From NCBI RefSeq assembly GCF_012932915.1, contig NZ_VCQU01000010.1, positions 62,001 to 126,000 of the forward strand: 64,000 nucleotides of DNA. The letters are read 5' to 3'. A program made the translations under genes and the position numbers. Origin of the DNA: Antrihabitans stalactiti. Lineage in GTDB: Bacteria; Actinomycetota; Actinomycetes; Mycobacteriales; Mycobacteriaceae. Shown here one piece after another: positions 52,514 through 60,574 of the stretch; position 1 is the first letter of the stretch, and every line of letters begins with the position of its first letter. Under the pieces are notes generated by a model. It saw only the letters and a program-made list of their open reading frames with translations. It was not told the origin of the DNA and searched no databases.

Positions 52514-53107
52514 TCAGCCAGAGGCGATGTCGATGACCAGGCGAGTCGGGTTGTCGAGGACCGTCACGCGGAATCCGGGTTTGTCGGTGCGAGTCCCGAT
52601 TGCCGACTGAGTGTCGCCTTCGAAAGTGCCCAGCATGTGCACTTCCGTGACGACACGCGCTGTCGGCTCAACCAGTGGGTCTGGGCCGTTGTATTGCTTG
52701 ACGCCGCCCGGTTCCGGATACACCACACCGCTGATGAACACGTGGAGTATCGACTCGCCCGCGACCGGCACGTCGTCGCCTTTGCCCTGAGTCGCGACCT
52801 TGTCGACGTAACGGACCTTCGAGCCCGGCACGCCCTTGCCGCCGAATTCGTAGACGACACGGTCGAAAGTGTCATGACGACCGATTCGGACAGCGGTGAC
52901 GATGAGGGCGGCGCCCTTCGAATGCTCCGACAGCCTCGCCCCGGAATCGGTTGGCGCAACCTCTTTTTCAGTTTCGGGACTGGCGGTGGTCGTCGTCGTG
53001 ACAACACCAGGCGGTGACGTCGTCGGCGCTGCCACCTGGGCCGGCTGCTCACTCCCGCACCCCGCGACGAGCAGCAACCCTGCGACCACAACCGCGGACC
53101 TACGCAA
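52514..53107 (-). CDS. AMIN-like-domain lipoprotein
   Basis: 197 aa. Lipobox VAGCGS (Cys17), a Thr/Pro-rich linker (25-50), then a beta-rich domain (about 65-197: GRHDTFDRVVYEFGGKGVPG; VLDNPTRLVIDIASG) of the AMIN-like type known in actinobacterial lipoproteins, probably binding cell-wall material. ATG ending at 53107. The 137-bp gap to the convergent ANTAR gene shows nothing clear. Confidence 0.85.
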   Translation of the reverse strand: MRRSAVVVAGLLLVAGCGSEQPAQVAAPTTSPPGVVTTTTTASPETEKEVAPTDSGARLSEHSKGAALIVTAVRIGRHDTFDRVVYEFGGKGVPGSKVRYVDKVATQGKGDDVPVAGESILHVFISGVVYPEPGGVKQYNGPDPLVEPTARVVTEVHMLGTFEGDTQSAIGTRTDKPGFRVTVLDNPTRLVIDIASG

Positions 53108-53307
53108 AATTCACCTCACCGACAATCACGACGAAACAAGCTCATTTGGTACCGACGCTACGCCCATCGCTGTGCCAGTTCGGTGTCCTGTGCCTCCATG
53201 GGCCGAGCTTGCCCGTCGAAACGTCCCGAACGTCGATACCTGTGCGCGACAATGCTCTTGATCTACGCGTCGAAATTTCGATCCGCCGAGTTCATAGGAG
53301 CGCAGCC

Positions 53308-53874
53308 ATGAGTTCCACAGCCTTCCAGCCGGTCGAGCAACTCGCCAAGAGTGCCTGGCAGTCCATGTTCGTCTCGGCTGCGATCAGCTTCATCCTCGGA
53401 GTCATGGTCCTTGCCTGGCCTGACGTCACGATTGCGGTCGCGGCTGTGATCTTCGGTGTGTACCTGCTTGTGAGCGGAGTGATGCAACTGGCGTTCGCGT
53501 TCGGCACGCATGTCAATGGATCTGTCCGTGTGCTCGCCTTCATCAGCGGCGCGTTGTCGATCGTCGTCGGCCTTTTCTGCTTCCGCAGCCTGCTGCAGTC
53601 AATCTTGTTGCTGGCCTTGTGGATCGGGATCGGCTGGATATTCCGAGGCATCACCCTCGTCATCGCAGCGGTCAGTGACGACTCCATGCCCATCCGCGGT
53701 TGGCAGATCGTGATCGGTGTGCTCAACGTGCTCGCCGGCATCGTCTTGATCGACGCCCCCTTCGAGTCGACGGTCATCCTGGCCATCCTCGGCGGCGCCG
53801 CCCTCGTCGCGCTCGGCCTGGTCGAAGCGATGACGGCATTCCAGTTGCGCAAAGCGACGAAAGTCGCTGCCTGA
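53308..53874 (+). CDS. HdeD family membrane protein
   Basis: 188 aa from ATG 53308 (TAGGAG upstream), six membrane helices in three hairpins: ISFILGVMVLAWPDVTIAVAAVIFGVYLLVSGVMQLAFA (in parts) and repeats of this pattern. HdeD proteins are small acid-resistance-associated membrane proteins in E. coli; function in actinobacteria unknown. A CPBP gene follows 17 bp later. Confidence 0.88.
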   Translation: MSSTAFQPVEQLAKSAWQSMFVSAAISFILGVMVLAWPDVTIAVAAVIFGVYLLVSGVMQLAFAFGTHVNGSVRVLAFISGALSIVVGLFCFRSLLQSILLLALWIGIGWIFRGITLVIAAVSDDSMPIRGWQIVIGVLNVLAGIVLIDAPFESTVILAILGGAALVALGLVEAMTAFQLRKATKVAA

Positions 53875-53891
53875 CCGCGCCAAAATTGTGG

Positions 53892-54563
53892 ATGGCCGCT
53901 TCACCAATGGCTGCGCCGCGCTGGCGTCGGGTACTCACCACGTCGATTCCGATAGCCGTACCACTGTGTATGCATCCGATCTTCCAGGTCACGGCGCGGC
54001 GGTTCGGACCAGCCCGCGGTTACCAAGCCGGGTTCGCGATCTACTGGGCGACCTGTTGGGGGCTCGCTGCAGTCGTCGCCGGACCTCGCCGCCTGGCGCC
54101 GCTCTGGCAGGTCAGAACTACCTCGCTGCCTGACCCGAAGTCACTGGCGTGGGCAGCCCTACTCGTGCCGCCTGCCGGCGCGATCACCACACAGTTAGTG
54201 CCGCACGTTCGCCGAGCCGGGCCGTCGGCCATCGTCACAGCGGTCGGTGTCGGTACCACGAACGCGCTTGCCGAAGAGGTGCTGTGGCGTGGGCTGCCAG
54301 TGACGATCTACCCGGACGACCCGGTCCTCGGATGGTTGTTGCCCGCAGTCGGTTTCACGGCTTGGCACATCATCCCGCTGCAGGAAGGCGGCGCACCGCG
54401 CGGCAGGTGGACGGCCATCCTCCTCGGCGCAGCGTGTATCGGGCTGGGAAACGGCTGGATTGCGTACAAGACGCACTCACTCAACGACGTGCTCGTCTCC
54501 CACGCGATCACCGACTCCTGTGGCGTCGAATCAGCGCGAACTCGATGGGTCCGAGGCCGTTGA
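53892..54563 (+). CDS. CPBP family intramembrane metalloprotease-like protein
   Basis: 223 aa from ATG 53892; ATG 53907 is possible and neither has a strong ribosome site. Six hydrophobic helices and the Abi motif EEVLWRG (about 139-145) with a later WH and a final H-X3-D (SHAITD). Like other CPBP proteins it may be a membrane protease of unknown substrate. Follows HdeD closely; its last 33 bp overlap the convergent hypothetical gene. Confidence 0.8.
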   Translation: MAASPMAAPRWRRVLTTSIPIAVPLCMHPIFQVTARRFGPARGYQAGFAIYWATCWGLAAVVAGPRRLAPLWQVRTTSLPDPKSLAWAALLVPPAGAITTQLVPHVRRAGPSAIVTAVGVGTTNALAEEVLWRGLPVTIYPDDPVLGWLLPAVGFTAWHIIPLQEGGAPRGRWTAILLGAACIGLGNGWIAYKTHSLNDVLVSHAITDSCGVESARTRWVRGR

Positions 54564-55277
54564 TTGCGCGAGCGCATCCACGCGATGCAGGAAGACCCGC
54601 CACCGCCGTTCGTTGTCGTGCACAAGCAGCGCAGACTCGGCGATCAGATCTGCCGCACGGTCGAGCAGTTCGGCCGCCGAGTAGAGGTACAGCGCGCTGT
54701 ACCGCTCACCGCTCAGATCGGCACGCAAAGCTGCGGGTGTGAAGTCGACCAGGCGTAGCACGTCGAGGGCACGGCGCAGCAGACGCGAAACGAGTTGCAG
54801 AAGGTGTGCTGATTGCCAGTCGTTGACGACGATCCGGTGACGCTCACCGAGCAGGTCGGCCAGCTCCGGGTAGCCAGTCAGTGCACCGGCCGCCAGCCAC
54901 GACTTCTCCATCGCGGCGCTCAGCCACGCGCCCGTCTGTTCGTTGTCGGTGGCGATCGCTTCGAGGTCGCGCTCGAGCCTGCGAATTTCCGCCGGCTTGC
55001 CCTCGCTCTCCATGAAGAGAATCCCCGTGCCAGCGACGAGCCCGGGTGCGTTGAGATCGTCCGCTCCAGCAAACGCGACCTGTACGGGGTTTTGCGTCGC
55101 AGTCGCGCCGAGCCACTGGTCCGCGAGCGCTTTCAACGCGACCGACATCTCCTGAACATCGGCGGCAGAACGTAGCGGGGCGCGGCCGTAGTACTTCTCG
55201 TGCTCACGATGAGTTCGTGCCAGATTGCGCATTGCCGCGAGCATGGGCTCCGGAACCGCTGTGGGCGTAATCGTCAT
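54531..55277 (-). CDS. hypothetical helical protein
   Basis: 248 aa, almost entirely alpha-helical by eye, no signal or membrane segment. I do not recognise it. Notable stretches are LARTHREHEKYYGRAPLRSA, WLGATATQNPVQVAFAGADDLN and a C-terminal LLDRAADLIAESALLVHDNERRWRVFLHRV. Third-position GC is high and the ATG ending at 55277 follows AGGAGGTGCCC, so it is a genuine gene. It overlaps the CPBP gene by 33 bp, tail to tail. Confidence 0.72.
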   Translation of the reverse strand: MTITPTAVPEPMLAAMRNLARTHREHEKYYGRAPLRSAADVQEMSVALKALADQWLGATATQNPVQVAFAGADDLNAPGLVAGTGILFMESEGKPAEIRRLERDLEAIATDNEQTGAWLSAAMEKSWLAAGALTGYPELADLLGERHRIVVNDWQSAHLLQLVSRLLRRALDVLRLVDFTPAALRADLSGERYSALYLYSAAELLDRAADLIAESALLVHDNERRWRVFLHRVDALAQSTASDPSSSR

Positions 55278-55345
55278 CGGGCACCTCCTGTTTCACACAA
55301 TGGTGCGATGACAGGCCGCCCCGAATCGAGGGACCGCAGTCCTAG

Positions 55346-55371
55346 CCGCGGAGGACCAATGTCTTCCGCGG
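55346..55371 (-). terminator. hairpin terminator after the exported glycine-zipper gene
   Basis: On the minus strand CCGCGGAAGA pairs with the complementary arm (55346-55355) with one mismatch and a 6-base loop. It starts 11 bp after the stop of the gene ending at 55382. No T-run follows, as is common in actinobacteria. Confidence 0.55.
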
Positions 55372-55381
55372 CCGGCCGCGT

Positions 55382-56032
55382 CTACCGAGGTTCCGCGTAA
55401 TTCCACTTCGTGGTGCCCGGGGGAGCGTTGAGCGTGTCCAGCAGGTCCATGCCAGCTCCGATCAACGTTGGTCCGCCGGCGGCGATGGTGCCGATGACTG
55501 CACCGAGCCCAGCCCCCGCGGCGATGCCGGGGATGCATCCGACGCCGAACAGCGGCAGGCCGAAAAGGCAACCGACAATGGCACCGACAACCAGACCGGT
55601 GAGAGCGCCGATCTGCGACGCGATTCCCAGTTGGGTCGAGAACGCCGTCATCGCGCGCTGGTTTTCCAGCAGAGAGGCAGCGGGCCGCAGTACGGAAGGC
55701 GCGAGAGTCGCCGGATCGAGAATGGGCGTCAGCTCGAGCACCTTGCCGTCATTCTTGACCTCGTGCGCGTAGGGATGCGCGACGTGATCGAGGGTGAAGC
55801 TCAACGGCATTGTGAGCAGAACGGCTCCCGCGTCGTCGATCAGTTCGGCATTCGCGCCGTCATTGCTGATCGCAAAATTGCCGGCGTCGATAGTCGTCAC
55901 AATCGTCTGATCGACGAGTTTGAGTTCGTAATTGACGTCGCGCGCTGCAGGATCGGCATGCGAGGTGGCGGCCCCGATAGTCATCGCCGCGACGACGAAC
56001 AAGATGGGACTGGTGAACTTTCGTAGGTGCAT
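55382..56032 (-). CDS. exported protein with glycine-zipper segment, unknown function
   Basis: 216 aa. Cleavable signal (FTSPILFVVAAMTIGAATSHA, likely cut after SHA, about residue 26), a beta-rich middle (about 30-110) and a hydrophobic Gly-rich C-terminal part (about 138-195: LTGLVVGAIVGCLFGLPLFG, GIAAGAGLGAVIGTIAAGG) like glycine zippers that insert in membranes. Two Cys in GCLFG and GCIPG could form a disulfide. Common in Nocardiaceae; function unknown. Upstream 56033-56165 is lower in GC and probably holds its promoter. Confidence 0.75.
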   Translation of the reverse strand: MHLRKFTSPILFVVAAMTIGAATSHADPAARDVNYELKLVDQTIVTTIDAGNFAISNDGANAELIDDAGAVLLTMPLSFTLDHVAHPYAHEVKNDGKVLELTPILDPATLAPSVLRPAASLLENQRAMTAFSTQLGIASQIGALTGLVVGAIVGCLFGLPLFGVGCIPGIAAGAGLGAVIGTIAAGGPTLIGAGMDLLDTLNAPPGTTKWNYAEPR

Positions 56033-56165
56033 GTGTTACTCCTCTTGATCGGTCGAAGAGCCACCCTGAACAGCGACATCGTGTCGCCATTGCAACCATC
56101 CAGTACTGCATACCCTCCCCGGCAGTGGGCGAGGATGACCGCGACAACCATTTGCACTCCAAACC

Positions 56166-56456
56166 CTAGTTCAATACCGGGCGAAATCTGGTTGCAATTT
56201 GATCATGGTGCAATTTCGCCGCCGTGTTGGGCCGATTAGCTTGGGTCACAAAAGATTCGAGGACGTAGCCTTCTACCCCGGCGCAACTCGCGTACCCCGG
56301 GTTATTTGCATTCCTTCTCGACGTGGGTGTGACGGTCAAGATCTCGACGATCTTGTCCGCCAGCTGTTCCGTCGTGACGGCCACATTCGGTCCAGCCCTT
56401 GTGAAATCTCGGAATAGTCTCCTGATCTCGTTGTGATTTTCTCTTGATACTGACAA
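56166..56456 (-). CDS. possible hypothetical protein in a gene-poor stretch
   Basis: 96 codons opening with MSVSRENHNEIRRLFRDFTR and ending RFRPVLN. Codon use is less GC-rich than in neighbours and no family is recognised, so it may be spurious or transferred. Its 3' end includes an inverted repeat, GGCGAAAT (56179-56186) with ATTTCGCC (56212-56219), enclosing a TTGCA/TGCAA pair. The surrounding 56033-56558 holds no other supported gene. Confidence 0.3.
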   Translation of the reverse strand: MSVSRENHNEIRRLFRDFTRAGPNVAVTTEQLADKIVEILTVTPTSRRNANNPGYASCAGVEGYVLESFVTQANRPNTAAKLHHDQIATRFRPVLN

Positions 56457-56558
56457 TCGCGTCTTACATCGACTGCCTACCCGGTGTGGCCTTGTCGAAA
56501 CGCTTGTTGGCGTCGTGCGTCAGCACCGGTCCAGACGTCCGGGCGCACTCAACGTTCA

Positions 56559-56693
56559 TCAGAACGGGGCGTCGAGAATTTTCGCGATCTCGGGATCGAC
56601 GCGGACGGACTCGTCGCGCATGAGGACTGCGCGCAAAGTCGAGATGTCCTGGTGGTCGAGTCGCGCGAACTGAAGAAGCTGCGCGACCGTGGG
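56559..56693 (-). pseudogene. coding-like tail in frame after the AraC gene stop
   Basis: Immediately after the AraC TGA (56694-56696) the same frame continues for 44 sense codons (starting PTVAQLLQFARLDHQDIST, ending KILDAPF) to TGA at 56559-56561, with almost all third positions G or C. It has no good start of its own. It could be a remnant of a fused or deleted neighbour, or a readthrough extension. Family not recognised. Confidence 0.5.
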
Positions 56694-57641
56694 TCAGCTG
56701 ACGAGTCCTCTGCGCACTTCCGATGGAGACGTGCCGTATCGACGTTTGTATGCGGCAGCGAACCGGCTCGAACTGCTGAAGCCCCATCGAGCTGAGATAT
56801 CGGCGACCGAACCAGCACCGCGCGCGAGATCGTCGTGGGCGCGATTCAGCCGGATGTCCAGCAGGGCAGCGGTGGGACTGACCTCCATGTACTGCGCGAA
56901 GCCTTCCTGGAGGCGACGGACGCTGGTCCCGGCGATGCAGGCCATGTCGGCAAGAGTCCACGCACGAGCCGGGTCGTCGTGGAGTGCGTCCAGTACCCGT
57001 TTGACCAGCCGAGGTCGGAGCGCCTGTGCATTCGCGTCCTCAGGCGTGACCGCCAAGATGAAGGCGGTCGTGACGGCGCTGGCCAATTGGGGACCGACGA
57101 GCGGGTTGGCAAGAAGGTTCGACGGCTCACGCAGCTGTGCAGACAACGCACGCACCAGGGTGAACCAGCTGCTCTCTGCGGAGTTGGTGATGTCGACCTG
57201 GTCGGGAAGACGCAGCCGCGACCGCACGATCGTCGAATGAACGCGGTCTGCTTCGCGCTCGAGATGTTCGGCATCGAACTTCACGCCGATGACGTGACAG
57301 TCCGCGGTCCATCGGGTGATCACCGACGGTCGGCCCGTATGGAAAACAGTCGCTTGCCCTGGCAGCGAAACAACTTCGTGCCCGCCGACGTCGGCATGCA
57401 GCCGACCGGTCAGCGGAATGTTGACTTCGTACGCGCCGGGATACTCGCACGCGATCGAGACGTCGGTTCCCCAGTTCAGACGGCCGATGGTCACCGGACC
57501 GAGTTCCACGGTCCGCAACGTCAGGTCGACCTGATCCGGCGAATCGAGCGCGACGAGCTCGTGCGGAAAGTAGACGTCCTCGACAGCGCGATGCGCGGCT
57601 TCCCAATTCTGGGTGCCGGTGATGCGCGTTCCAACAGACAT
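56694..57641 (-). CDS. AraC family regulator next to the guaiacol P450 genes
   Basis: 315 aa from the ATG ending at 57641. N-terminal AraC_binding_2-type domain (about 10-190: VELGPVTIGRLNWGTDVSIAC; GQATVFHTGRPSVITRW) and a C-terminal double HTH (about 215-312: LADMACIAGTSVRRLQEGFAQYMEVSP; ISARWGFSSSSRFAAAYKRRYGTSPSEVRR in parts). It is divergent from gcoA across a 229-bp gap containing direct repeats spaced 20 bp, the usual AraC-type site. In Amycolatopsis and Rhodococcus an AraC-type gene accompanies gcoAB, so this is probably the activator responding to guaiacol or a product. Reading continues in frame past its TGA. Confidence 0.9.
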   Translation of the reverse strand: MSVGTRITGTQNWEAAHRAVEDVYFPHELVALDSPDQVDLTLRTVELGPVTIGRLNWGTDVSIACEYPGAYEVNIPLTGRLHADVGGHEVVSLPGQATVFHTGRPSVITRWTADCHVIGVKFDAEHLEREADRVHSTIVRSRLRLPDQVDITNSAESSWFTLVRALSAQLREPSNLLANPLVGPQLASAVTTAFILAVTPEDANAQALRPRLVKRVLDALHDDPARAWTLADMACIAGTSVRRLQEGFAQYMEVSPTAALLDIRLNRAHDDLARGAGSVADISARWGFSSSSRFAAAYKRRYGTSPSEVRRGLVS

Positions 57642-57678
57642 CGTGTGTTCACTCCGCGAAGCTTCGATTGTCGACTGA

Positions 57679-57700
57679 GTTCGATGCTTTGGCATCGAAC
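57679..57700. promoter_or_regulatory. perfect 9-bp inverted repeat in the AraC-gcoA gap
   Basis: GTTCGATGC (57679-57687), loop TTTG, GCATCGAAC (57692-57700). It lies 38-59 bp upstream of the AraC start and may be an autoregulatory site or a hairpin in its 5' leader. Confidence 0.55.
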
Positions 57701-57752
57701 CCGTCTTGTCCAGGGTTGCACGGGCGAAATTGAGTTGCCGATCACAATCAAC

Positions 57753-57784
57753 CGCGCAATCGGTACATCCGTCGCGTAATCGGT
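57753..57784 (+). promoter_or_regulatory. AraC-type direct repeats upstream of gcoA
   Basis: CGCGCAATCGGT (57753-57764) and CGCGTAATCGGT (57773-57784) differ at one base and start 20 bp apart, two helical turns, as expected for an AraC-family dimer. They lie 87-118 bp before the gcoA start. A further 7-bp inverted repeat TGCTCAG/CTGAGCA (57833-57850) lies nearer the start. Confidence 0.65.
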
Positions 57785-57870
57785 GTCGATCTGCTGCCGC
57801 GCAGCTCCTACGTTCGTCTCCACACATTGCCCTGCTCAGCGACCTGAGCACAGCCCCTAGGAGGTTCGAC

Positions 57871-59082
57871 ATGACACTCACGACGTCTTGGATCGACGAC
57901 ATTACGATGACCGAACTCGAGCGCAACCCGTACCCGATCTACGAGCGCCTGCGCGCCGAGGCGCCGTTGGCCTACGTCCCGGTGCTCGGTTCCTACGTTG
58001 CGAGCACCACCGATATCTGCCGGTCGATCGCAACGAGCCCCGACTTCGAGGCCATCATCACCAAAGCGGGCGGCCGGACGTTCGGCCACCCTGCCGTCAT
58101 CGGCGTGAACGGCCCGATTCACGACGACTTGCGATCGATGGTCGACCCAGCGCTGCAACCCCAAGAGGTAGACCGATGGATCGAGGGTTTGGTCCGGCCT
58201 ATCGCGCGCCGATACCTCGAAGCTTTCGACAACGACGGACATGCCGAGTTGGTGAGCCAGTACTGCGAGCCGGTGAGTGTGCGCGCGCTCGGCGACCTGT
58301 TGGGTCTGCAGAGCGTGAACTCCGACAAGCTGCGCGAGTGGTTCCACAAGTTGTCGCATTCGTTCACCAATGCCGGTGTCGATGAGAACGGTGAGTTCAC
58401 GAATCCCGCGGGGTTCGACGAAGGCGACGAAGCGAAGGCTGAGATCCGATCGATCGTGGATCCGATGATCGACAACTGGATCGACAATCCCGACGACAGC
58501 GCTATCTCGCACTGGTTGCACGACGGGATGCCCGAGGGGCAGACACGCGGACGCGACTACATCTATCCGACTCTCTACGTCTACCTCCTCGGTGCCATGC
58601 AGGAACCAGGCCATGCCATGGCGTCGACGCTGGTCGGGCTGTTCACCCGGCCGGAGCAATTCGAATCCGTGGTCGACGAGCCAGCGTTGATCCCGCGCGC
58701 GATATCGGAGGGAATGCGGTGGACATCGCCGATTTGGTCCGCCACCGCGCGAGTGAGCACGAAGGACGTGGAGGTTGCCGGCGTTCACCTACCCGAAGGC
58801 TCGGTAGTTCTGATGTCCTACGGATCGGCGAACCACGACACCGCTGTGTTCGAGGCGCCGACGGCGTTCGACATCACTCGGCCACCGTTGCCGCACCTCG
58901 CATTCGGCGCCGGGAACCATGCGTGCGCCGGTATCTATTTCGCCAATCATGTATGCAGAATCGGCGTCGAAGAACTGCTCGACACGATCCCGAACCTCGA
59001 ACGGGACACCAGCAGCGACGTCGAGTTCTGGGGCTGGGGATTCCGCGGTCCGACGTCCCTGCATGCAAACTGGGAGGTCTGA
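57871..59082 (+). CDS. gcoA: guaiacol O-demethylase cytochrome P450 (CYP255A-type)
   Basis: 403 aa from ATG 57871 (CCTAGGAGG upstream). Heme loop [10 protein letters not shown] with C352 as the thiolate ligand; EXXR at E280-R283 (EGMR). The I-helix reads GAMQEPGH (241-248), with Glu-Pro where most P450s have an acid-Thr pair, as in GcoA of Amycolatopsis. Allowing a 4-residue offset, all the GcoA active-site positions I recall are conserved: F71, F165, F391, G241, A291, T292. GcoA removes the O-methyl of guaiacol to give catechol and formaldehyde; related AgcA prefers 4-alkylguaiacols. Retention of F165 argues for small guaiacols. Reductase gene follows after 2 bp. Confidence 0.95.
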   Translation: MTLTTSWIDDITMTELERNPYPIYERLRAEAPLAYVPVLGSYVASTTDICRSIATSPDFEAIITKAGGRTFGHPAVIGVNGPIHDDLRSMVDPALQPQEVDRWIEGLVRPIARRYLEAFDNDGHAELVSQYCEPVSVRALGDLLGLQSVNSDKLREWFHKLSHSFTNAGVDENGEFTNPAGFDEGDEAKAEIRSIVDPMIDNWIDNPDDSAISHWLHDGMPEGQTRGRDYIYPTLYVYLLGAMQEPGHAMASTLVGLFTRPEQFESVVDEPALIPRAISEGMRWTSPIWSATARVSTKDVEVAGVHLPEGSVVLMSYGSANHDTAVFEAPTAFDITRPPLPHLAFGAGNHACAGIYFANHVCRIGVEELLDTIPNLERDTSSDVEFWGWGFRGPTSLHANWEV

Positions 59083-59084
59083 CC

Positions 59085-60122
59085 ATGGTCGAGCAATTCG
59101 CCTTCACGGTCGACGTCAAAAGCGTTGCAAACAAACAGATTCCATGCCACCCCGAGCAGAAGATGTTGGACGCTTTCCTACGTCGCGGTGAGTGGATTCC
59201 GAACTCGTGCAACCAGGGAACCTGCGGAACCTGCAAGGTGAAGGTTCTGTCCGGCACGGTCGCGCATCCGCCGACTCCCGACAGCGTGCTGTCGTATCAG
59301 GAACAAGAGGAAGGGTTCGTGCTGACGTGCCAGTCCGTACCTACTTCGGACGTCGTCATAGCGGTTCCGGCTGCTGACAAGCCAAGCAGCACAGGGCATC
59401 TCCTGAGGGACATGACAGCGACGGTGCTCCAGATGCAGACCACTGCCACCGACACGCTGACCATCTCGGTCGGCATCGACGAGCCGCTGGAGTTCTCGGC
59501 GGGTCAGTACGTCGAACTTGCAATCCCCGGCACGAATGACGTTCGCCAGTACTCGATGGCAAACCCGCCGAGTCAATCGAACGTTCTCGAGTTCCACATC
59601 CGACGTCAACCCGGCGGGTTGGCAACCGACGCGTGGATTTTCGACTCCCTCACGGCCGGAGATGCGATAAACCTGACCGGACCATGGGGTGATTTCGTGT
59701 ACGACGACGATGACGACGAGACCGGGATGATTCTGCTCGCCGGCGGCACCGGGTTGGCACCACTCAAATCGATCGCCCTGCATGCACTGACCGTGAATCC
59801 ACAACGGGAGATTCACCTCTACCACGGTGTTCGTCGGTCTGCGGACCTCTATGACGTGGAATTCTGGGAATCGCTCGCACGCAACTACTCCGGTGTCAGA
59901 TACGTTCCCTGCGTCAGTCGCGAACACTGGAGTGGTCGCACCGGCTACGTCGGCGACGCCATGCTCGCGGATTTCGATTCCTGCCGCAATTACTCGGGCT
60001 ACCTTTGCGGACCACCGGCGATGGTCGATGCCGGCGTCAAGGCTTTCAAACGGAAGCGAATGTCAGCGCGTCGGATTCGTCGCGAAAAGTACACCCCCGC
60101 ACCCGCATTGATAAACGCGTGA
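59085..60122 (+). CDS. gcoB: GcoB-type reductase: [2Fe-2S] ferredoxin, FAD and NADH domains
   Basis: 345 aa from ATG 59085, 2 bp after gcoA. N-terminal plant-type ferredoxin with C42, C47, C50 and C82; FAD site RQYSMANPP (154-162); NAD site LLAGGTGLAPL (218-228); ends LCGPPAMVDAGVKAFKRKRM and a basic tail, as in GcoB. It passes electrons from NADH through FAD and the cluster to GcoA, a two-component P450 system. An acidic run YDDDDDE (206-212) between the FAD and NAD domains appears longer than I recall for GcoB. Confidence 0.94.
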   Translation: MVEQFAFTVDVKSVANKQIPCHPEQKMLDAFLRRGEWIPNSCNQGTCGTCKVKVLSGTVAHPPTPDSVLSYQEQEEGFVLTCQSVPTSDVVIAVPAADKPSSTGHLLRDMTATVLQMQTTATDTLTISVGIDEPLEFSAGQYVELAIPGTNDVRQYSMANPPSQSNVLEFHIRRQPGGLATDAWIFDSLTAGDAINLTGPWGDFVYDDDDDETGMILLAGGTGLAPLKSIALHALTVNPQREIHLYHGVRRSADLYDVEFWESLARNYSGVRYVPCVSREHWSGRTGYVGDAMLADFDSCRNYSGYLCGPPAMVDAGVKAFKRKRMSARRIRREKYTPAPALINA

Positions 60123-60190
60123 GGACAAACGAGCAGGGTCAGGCGCAGCGCTCTTCTTCAAAGTCACGTAGAGCTCCTGGGGTTTGCCGC

Positions 60191-60460
60191 TCACGTTCCG
60201 GATCCGATCATGAGCGCGGCGAGGATTACCCCCGCACCACCAAGTACTCCGATCGCCGCTGCGGCGAACGTTGATTGTGTGACGGCGAGTGTGGCCACCG
60301 CGACCGTCGCCGACGAGGTCGCTGCGATAACAGCGATTCCCCGGGCCGCGGCCGTATTCGACGAACCGGAGTCGTGGTGGATCGGTATCTCGGGACCAGG
60401 TGTGGGGGAGGGCTCGGCGCGTTGACGTAGCTGCCTGAACACCTTCGCTGCCACATCCAT
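60191..60460 (-). CDS. small membrane protein, unknown
   Basis: 89 aa from the ATG ending at 60460 (AAGGG just upstream); an ATG ending at 60484 is an alternative. An N-terminal basic helix (VAAKVFRQLRQRAEPSP) and two hydrophobic C-terminal segments (GIAVIAATSSATVAVATLAV, and AAAAIGVLGGAGVILAALMIG). Not recognised. Convergent with gcoB. Confidence 0.45.
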   Translation of the reverse strand: MDVAAKVFRQLRQRAEPSPTPGPEIPIHHDSGSSNTAAARGIAVIAATSSATVAVATLAVTQSTFAAAAIGVLGGAGVILAALMIGSGT

Positions 60461-60574
60461 GACCCTTATCCGTTCGCTCGGCATGTAGGGGATCGAACAA
60501 GCCGGCGGGGTCTAGGACGGTGCTCGCGACCTTACGCGCCTGCGTCGAGTTTGGCGATGATCGCGAGCGGCGGA

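Noticed and set aside
52386-52610. 74-codon plus-strand frame after the GAF-ANTAR gene
   Set aside because: Mostly antisense to the AMIN-like lipoprotein gene, whose lipobox and domain are convincing.
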